This document shows positions 56,797 to 64,000 of a stretch of 64,000 nucleotides of DNA, piece after piece. Within the stretch, counting starts at the first letter, position 1. Each line of letters starts with the position of its first letter. The stretch spans positions 4,402,001-4,466,000 of the forward strand of contig OY979721.1 in the NCBI GenBank assembly GCA_963855995.1, read 5' to 3'. Both the position numbers and the translations under genes were made by a program. The notes beneath the pieces were generated by a model. That model did no database searches and had not been told where the DNA came from. It saw nothing but the letters and a program-made list of their open reading frames with translations. This stretch comes from Muricea muricata (taxonomy: Eukaryota > Cnidaria > Anthozoa > Malacalcyonacea > Plexauridae).

Positions 56797-59700
56797 ACGT
56801 ATCGTGGTGGTCCAGTTTAGGTAGTATTCTACAATAAGCTGTCGTCGTTTGTGTATAAACTGCCCGAAAAAAAGATGTCTTTAATAACGTTGAGATCCAG
56901 TGTAGGTGGTATTCTACAATAAAACGCGGTAGCTTGTGTCTGAAAACTTGCTGCGTCAAGAGTTTGAAGTGTATTTGTACATTGGCAAGCGCAGCTGGAA
57001 GTCTGCGTCCTACAGTCTGCAATAAATCTATGACTGGTATCTTCCACTCCATCGGGCTTGTGTAATCAGCCAAGTAGAAAATATTGTTTTTAACGCGTCC
57101 TATAGCTTAGAAAAACTTAATTAAAAGAAAGTGCCGACCTTCAAATTTTAATCAAATGTTAATGAGAAGCATTTCAAAGACGTCAATTAATACATGAATA
57201 ATGTCAAATTCTGGTTCAGAAATAAGTTGTTAAAGGGACAACTGTCTGGCTGGCACATTGTAAGGAAAGTAGAAAGCTGCTCACGTTTGTGTGCGTAAAC
57301 GAGTCTTCGTCATTGTTACTATATGTACGAATTATATTTACATAAACACTGTGTGATTGTCTGCTTATTGGATTTAATCGTATATCTTTCATAAGTCTTC
57401 GCTGGGAAAATTATATGTGAATTTATGAGAAGACAATTGCGACAGAATCAAAGTTTAAGGGTCGATTTAAGTGTATACTTGTACATTGTTATCAAACTTG
57501 AGCCGCAATCTAATTTTCATATTTCCTTTTTTTTCTGCTTAATGGCAGCATTTTGACAAAATATCGATGAGGGAAAGCGGTGTATGTTTTCAGTGATAAG
57601 TATCAAGTCCTATACCGACAGCGTGAACATTTTTTTCAGTTTTTGAGAGCACATAAAACTTCCAAAGGAAAGGAATTTGGCGACCCATTTTATCTAAGGA
57701 ATGTTATATCAGGATCCGCAATTATACTTGTTTTTCTGAAGGATAATTGCTCCTGTACCGTGTCCAGTGTGTACTGTGTGTTCAATATGTTACTGAAAAT
57801 ATTTCTGGTTGTATTGCATTTGATTTCTGCCTGTTCAGATATGAAGATTAATTCGATTTATTGAAATTACTCAACTGAACCGAAACGTTCCCAAAAATAA
57901 TGCCGCCAACCGCCAGGAATACAAAGAGTTTTTCACTGTGCAAAACTTCTACTTCCTGCGTTAACTGACATTAGAAATAGCTTCATTTTTATGCAAAATG
58001 TATCGATGCTATGCCTATGACCGTATATAAGCCCCTCTGCCAGTGGGAAGCGTTTTCCAACGATTTCTGGCGTTTGATATTGGATTTACATAAATTTTCT
58101 GCTTTTGTTGAAACGAAGAATGACAGAAAAGCAGCTGTTTCGACAAAACTGTTACAGTGAATTATCATTTCGCAGCGAAAATACTGCAGGAAAGCGAAAT
58201 TGGACCTTTTTACAACCTTGTGGAACTTTAAAAAGGCTGCGAGTATTTTTTACTTCAACTGTGAGCCAAATGGAAAGAAAATAAAAAATTAACTATTTAC
58301 TACAAATATATACGTGTTTTGCAATCTGAAATACTGTAGAAAGTCTAGGCTGGTTCGCGCAGCGAGCCTTGCGAGTTCCCATGTACGGCACATCTATTTT
58401 ACCTTAGACAGTCAAACATGAATAAATTGCAAAATAAATTCACGCGTTGTTAGCGCAACATCAGCGGCACAAATTATGCCTAGATTTAGCCAGGAAACAG
58501 TTGAAACCTGGAGGGATTTTGAAGCTTACTACAGTCTTATAGCAATAGCCCGAGTGTGAAATCCTAAAATTGTATCTTGTAAAGCTTGCACGAGCTCACG
58601 TACATGTAAATATAATCACTGATACAAACCGATAGGTCAAATTTCAAGTAGTTCGTGTCGTGCTGTGCTTTAAACTTGTCTTTAGTGTGTACTATAGTAC
58701 TGTATGGCTATGTAGACAGCAGTTCGCACACTGAAGTACATTTGGCTTTTGGAATTCGCGTTTAGTATAGCGTAAACGTATGGAGTGTTAGCAACGTATG
58801 AACCTTGCCATAGATAATTCGCTACAGATCAATATATAACAACAATATAATGTCGTTATCGGTTTTGGTTTTCGAGCCAAACAACATGGCAGAGCTAAAG
58901 TGATAGCTGATCACAATCAAAGCAAAAGATCGAGCTGGAAGAGTACTTCGTGTGCTTCCCACATAGCGAATTTCTTAACGATGGAGTTTGTTTATATTTT
59001 GCTGGTAATATATTATGTGATTAAATCAATCGCTTTGAATTTGTGGTCAAAATATGGCACAAGCAACTTTGAGCCAGTAGCCTAAACAGGATCGAATGTA
59101 GGGTGTACTAAACTAAAATTCGTTTACTGCTCAATGTCAACGTCGTGGCAAGAGTATGGCCGAGTAATTAATAAGACTTGATATGTCTCCTATTAATTCG
59201 AAGACTTGAGAAATACAAGCACCCGAATACACAAATATATAACACGATCTCGTACCTCTGTTTGTTTCCGGACCCAAATCTACAGTGGCTAAGAACATCA
59301 CTCTTGGTCATTGCCGCTTATTCCACTTCGTGTCAAAATCATACCATCCTAACGTCTTCCACAACAGCCTTCGTTACGCATCAGTAATGTCACTCGTTAA
59401 ACCTTCGTCCTTTGTCTCCGCTATGTCGTTATGCTGTTTGATATGAGAGGCGGTTGACTCATTTACATATGTATGTGCGCAGAACACCGAGCATATGTGA
59501 CCGTCTAGCCGTAGAAAGCAACGGATTTTGGTGTTTGCGGCTTATATAATGCGTTTGTCAGTTGGTTTTGAATGCTTGGACGTATTTCATTCACGATTTG
59601 CAAGCTCGAAACCTTTGGTGAACTTTAAACTTCATTTGAATATCTTTTCGGACTGCGATTGGTCGTTGTTGAAATTTGAAACTTTGAAAGCTATAATTTT

Positions 59701-60614
59701 AGAATCTTTGTGAGTTTTTGTGAATATTTGGTGATATTAGCATACATTGCATCACTTATATTTGGTATAATTACAATTCAAATGGCTGAAAATTTTTCTT
59801 ACAGTTCATCAATTTGGGATGTATGTTATCTTTCAGGAATCATAATTCGAGCAGTTTTGCGTATGTAGTAAAGATCAGAATGGGCCAGTTCTAAACTGGT
59901 CAGTAAGCTGGCCCATAGAGGGTAACGAATACATACTTTTTTGAATATATCTTTTCCAACAGACTTTACATTTAATGTGCATGCATGGCAAACATTTTTA
60001 TATATGTATGCAGTAGTGACAGTGATGTAACTGCTGCAAGTTAGTTTTAGCTTGGGGGAAACTTTTTGAACAGCAGCAAGTTGACCTTTTATTTACAGCA
60101 ACTAAACTTTTGACTTGCGACAAGTTAGCTTTTTGCCTGCAGCAGGGTACTGACGTATAAATAAAGCGTTTGATTATAAGGCTTTAAATATAAGTCTGTT
60201 GTCTTTTAAATGCAGAAGTTGCATATAAGAACGTATATTATATGCCTACAAGTACAAGAGATTCTATGTGTGGACCACTTTTATAGGTGTAGCTCCACGC
60301 ATGGCGACAAATCCAAGGTAAATTTCCAGCAGTTATAAATATTTCTTTACAAAATTTGCCTGAATCCAAAGAGTTTTATTTTCTACGGTTTTGACATGAA
60401 CCGGCATGTAGAAATACGTAAACAAATTATTAATGTTTAATCTTGTCTTAACTTTGAGTTCTGATGCTAAAACTGCCCTGGAGAAGCCTTGACGATGTTT
60501 TCAGTTTCTTAGGGCAATTCATTTCTAAGAGATCTCTTTACATCCAATGGGCAACTTGCGCTAAAGACTAATTATTGTTGAGTGTAAAAGGAAGGAAATC
60601 AATCACCCTAGCTA

Positions 60615-61165
60615 GAAAGAGAATATTGAAATTAGTAAAACTGCGAAGTTTGATTGCGAAATGTTGTAAAATACGGCAAAATATAGCCCTGCGAAGTTGG
60701 CAAATTTTGTATACTTTTGTATTACGTGCGCGTAAATCGGTAACTTAATATAGTAAATTATTACAAATTCTCGCACTAAATACAAATGAGTACAAATTTG
60801 CCAAAACTCGCAGGGCAATAACGAAGATCAGCCGACAATTTAAGAAAATATAAAAAGAAACAAATTCTGGCAAAAAATAAAGTCATCTTGCAATTCAAGA
60901 TATGAATAAAAACAAGACAAACAATTGAAACTGTAAATTTTCGACTTTATATCAAAGTCATCGTCAGACAGAATATGACTTTGAAATAAAGTCAGACGAT
61001 GACTTCGAAATAAAGTCGAAAATTTACAGTTTCAATTGTTTGTCTTGTTTTTATTCATGTCTTGAATTGCAAGATGACTTTATTTTTCGGAATTTGTTTC
61101 TTTCGTGTTACAACGTTTTCCGTGTTACAACGTTTCGCGGCCAACTTCGCAGTTTTTTTAATTTT
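60615..61165. mobile_element. Fold-back element with near-perfect ~125-bp inner arms
   Basis: Inner arms at about 60850-60975 and 60995-61110 are reverse complements with few differences: CAAGACAAACAATTGAAACT against AGTTTCAATTGTTTGTCTTG, then AATAAAGTCATCTTGCAATT against AATTGCAAGATGACTTTATT. The loop is about 30 bp. Outer ends (AAAACTGCGAAGTT near 60636 and AACTTCGCAGTTTTTT near 61143) suggest transposon termini. No ORF. Confidence 0.85.
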
Positions 61166-64000
61166 GATAAATTCGATAAATTAGTTTTTCTAATTTTTTT
61201 CCGCAAATTTCGTTCTTTATTCCTAAACCAAAAACGTCGTCCATTACTACAAACGAAATCCTAAACTAAATTTACTCCATTTATGGCAGACAGAGGTGGT
61301 TGGGCAAAGCTGATTCAACCCTACCCGTGTAAAATTTTACCTGTTATATTTTCTGAAATTAAAAACACGTTACTTGGAAATTTCCTGTGAGCTTTAGCTA
61401 AGTGAGTTTACTCCAAAGTTTACTCCAATTATATAGAATTATACTATCGATCAAGTTACATAACTTTAAATTGCCAAACTTTTTTAAAACTATAGTATTA
61501 GGGTTCGGATTCGGAACAAGAAAAATGTACATATTTTCGTAGGCGTGAATGATGAGTTGTTAAAAGAGTTATTTATTGCAAAATTTGTATTTCACAGGGA
61601 ATTTTTAATGTTCTGGTAGGATCAATGTTAGATTTGAGAGTATGACTATGTGCTTTAGCAGACAATTGACAGCTTTCTCGCTCCAGGGTTCGAAAGATAA
61701 CTAGACAAAGAAAACCACATATATACGTGCATGCGTATTTAATTTTTTGTCAAGGTGGCAAAAAACCGTTGTTATGATGATTGTGTATACGAAAAATTTA
61801 AAATATATATGTACACACCTTGGCGTATATTCTCTTTTTTAGATTCACCAAAGAATGAAACATTTCACCTTTGCGTTTGTTATTATCAACAAATTTCTAC
61901 GACTACGTGCTAGCCTGTGTCACGGAGTTCGCATCCGCATCATGAAAAATCTCGAAGAAAACTAACCGACCATGTTTTTTCGAAGACTTTTTACAAATTA
62001 TGAAAATTTATAATTTACTACCTAAAAATCCTAAAATCTGATGACAGGAAACTTAGACAGTGTAACCGGCTTAGATTTGACGTCTCTTAAGGAACTTCCA
62101 AATCAAAACCCGTTTCAGAGACAACCCTTGGCTACCATTCATAACCATGGGGCGTAATTAATTGAGGGGGGGGGGTGTTGAAGCGAAGTTGTGAAAGCGC
62201 GAGCCGGGGGGTGTTCCCCGGGAAATTTTGAAATGATTAGAAGTTCGGCTAGGTTATTTTCTGCCATTTGGGCATCGGGTATATAGCTGCAGTTTTGGTA
62301 TCCTTGCGGGTTTGGTAACCCTACGTACCATCAGCGGCCAAAATTAGGAAGCCCATGCCCCCCTTTGATCACTGGGAGGTATATATGTTACAATCTTTTA
62401 ACCGGTTTTTGTCTTAAAATCTTTTAACCTCTATGAAGACAGCCTTACGCAAATAGGTCGTGGAAACGCTGAGAAAGACGCTTTGAAAGGACGGTATACC
62501 TTTTTCAATCTCCTCTGTAAGCAAACGTTTGCTTTCAGCTACTGACCAACCGTTTTGAGCGCAAGAATGTGTGAAATTTTTGTACTGATCTCCTATGAAT
62601 ACAACCCACTCACCAAAAAATGTGCTATGTCTTATCGACCTATATTTATTCATTATTTAGACTCATTAAAGACCGCATTCTTTTGAGACAAAAATAATCT
62701 CAACAAGAAGCAACACGCCTGAACATATGCTGCAAAGTGAATTTGATATTATTACTAAAGTGACGAATTAATCCCTTTGTCAACGAATGGAAATAAGTTA
62801 TGCATAATTAAAACGTGTTCCAAAACTCGTCAATTATTGATTGAAATGAAGGAAAATCAACACCGTCTCTTATGTCTTGATACAAAGGCGATAAAAAACA
62901 AAATATTGACTCAGCTGTGGCATTAAATTTTCAGCGTTTACCCGTTTGAGTAGTATCATGAAAAACTCGAAAGCTTTTCAGTATGTACCCAAAAGACCTA
63001 ATTTACACGACGCCATTTGAGGAATACACTGGGATTGTTTTACAGCGCTTTTTGTAATAATAATATTTTTAAAATCATCATGAATTTATTGATAATAAAA
63101 AAATATTTCAAAAATTGTTTTCACATCACTTCAGTTTTTTCATCTCTACTAAAGTACTCTAAAAATGTCGAAGTTGGCAATTGCTGATGTGGTTGTGTAA
63201 ATCAAGTGGTCATCTGATGTGGTCATCTGTAAATTTTCATTAAATCACACATCAATACATGAAATGAATAAATGAAATATAAAAGTACGTAGGCCACCTA
63301 AACTAATCAACAGAATTACAAATAACATTTTAATATGTGTACAACTTCTAGTGACAACAAATTACAATGTACATAATTGTTTCCTTGACTATGATAAAAT
63401 ATTTATTTAGATATTTCTATCTTTGCTACCAGGTAACAAATTGTGGCAAGCTACAAAAATGTTAACACTTAATTTTTTTAGCCATCCTAGATGAAACGAA
63501 TTTAGCACACGTTACTAGGCAGAAAAAATTTACTATCTTAATTTTTGTCTTCTCTTAAAAACAGTGCAGCTGATGAAAATAAAAGTGGTTTATAAAGTTC
63601 AGTGTTTCATAAGGATTTCGGGCCCTGACAAAACTGATAATCTAGCATGTAAAAATATGATGTAATTTCACTTGTGAAAATTATCGCTTTTTAATCAGTC
63701 ATTGCTTATGGGTGCTTAGAAATAGAAGATTTATTACTCGTGCTAAACATAATACATCTCACTTGTTCGCTGCGCTCACTCGTGGCCGGTGGGATATCAT
63801 GTTCAACACTCGAAATAAATCTTGTATTTCATTTTCCAAGTACCCATTTTCGCGTATAATATACATGATTACTATACATGATATTATTCTCTAATTCTTC
63901 GACGACATTAAAATAATCACCCCTTACAGTTTAACCCAGAATAAATTTTGCTGTAAAAATCGCCTGTTGATGTCTTCTAAAGCCAACTCAAAGTTCCATC

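Larger units (their letters stand above)
53119..64000. other. Upstream flank / first intron of SYT7: no further exon recognised
   Basis: The missing 5' exon or exons of the synaptotagmin gene should lie here on the minus strand or beyond the window, but I could not identify them. Small ORFs such as 54939-55223 (-), 57580-57864 (+) and 62414-62653 (-) have no recognisable domain or splice context. The region holds inverted retroelement ends (53400-53500 and 54030-54115), a 75-bp inverted repeat at 54400-54475, a duplicated 90-bp segment (56549-56796) and a fold-back element (60615-61165). Confidence 0.5.

Overview
The window is AT-rich, intron-dense animal nuclear DNA. Four genes can be assembled exon by exon from splice sites and protein similarity. 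The short introns, the tRNA-derived SINEs, the Penelope-like elements and the many small inverted-repeat transposons fit an early-branching animal, most likely a cnidarian. That placement is an inference; no marker in the window fixes the species.

Layout: 0-3.1 kb is non-coding with one MITE. 3.1-5.1 kb (-) holds an unidentified gene of small acidic and lysine-rich exons, head-to-head with thymidine phosphorylase (6.26-9.66 kb, +, 4 exons, 447 aa). TYMP ends 271 bp from the stop codon of a convergent ATP5PB (9.93-14.79 kb, -, 9 exons, 247 aa; mitochondrial F1Fo-ATP synthase subunit b). Next is WDR45/WIPI4 (16.64-23.94 kb, -, 11 exons, 331 aa; autophagy PROPPIN). It is head-to-head with a multi-pass membrane protein gene (25.89-28.40 kb, +, 7 exons) whose 3' end may be three exons at 41.6-42.5 kb. 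Inside that ~13-kb gap lies an intronless 853-codon STAND/NB-ARC-type P-loop ATPase with an N-terminal membrane segment (32.0-34.6 kb). At 49.3-53.1 kb (-) are the three 3' exons of a synaptotagmin-7-like gene; its 5' exon or exons were not found in the flank up to 64 kb.

The rest is largely repeat-derived: a hAT MITE with an 8-bp target duplication in an ATP5PB intron, a nested pair of MITEs, a large fold-back array with inverted copia-type Gag pieces in a WDR45 intron, two eroded zinc-finger pseudogene fragments, a LINE RT fragment, Penelope-like elements (one with its 3' end duplicated in inverted orientation) plus a degenerate hammerhead-ribozyme-like motif, several other fold-back elements, and a degenerate satellite at 43-44.5 kb.

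The housekeeping genes are not a functional operon. Their link is arrangement: two head-to-head pairs that may share promoters, and one tail-to-tail pair with nearly abutting polyadenylation signals.
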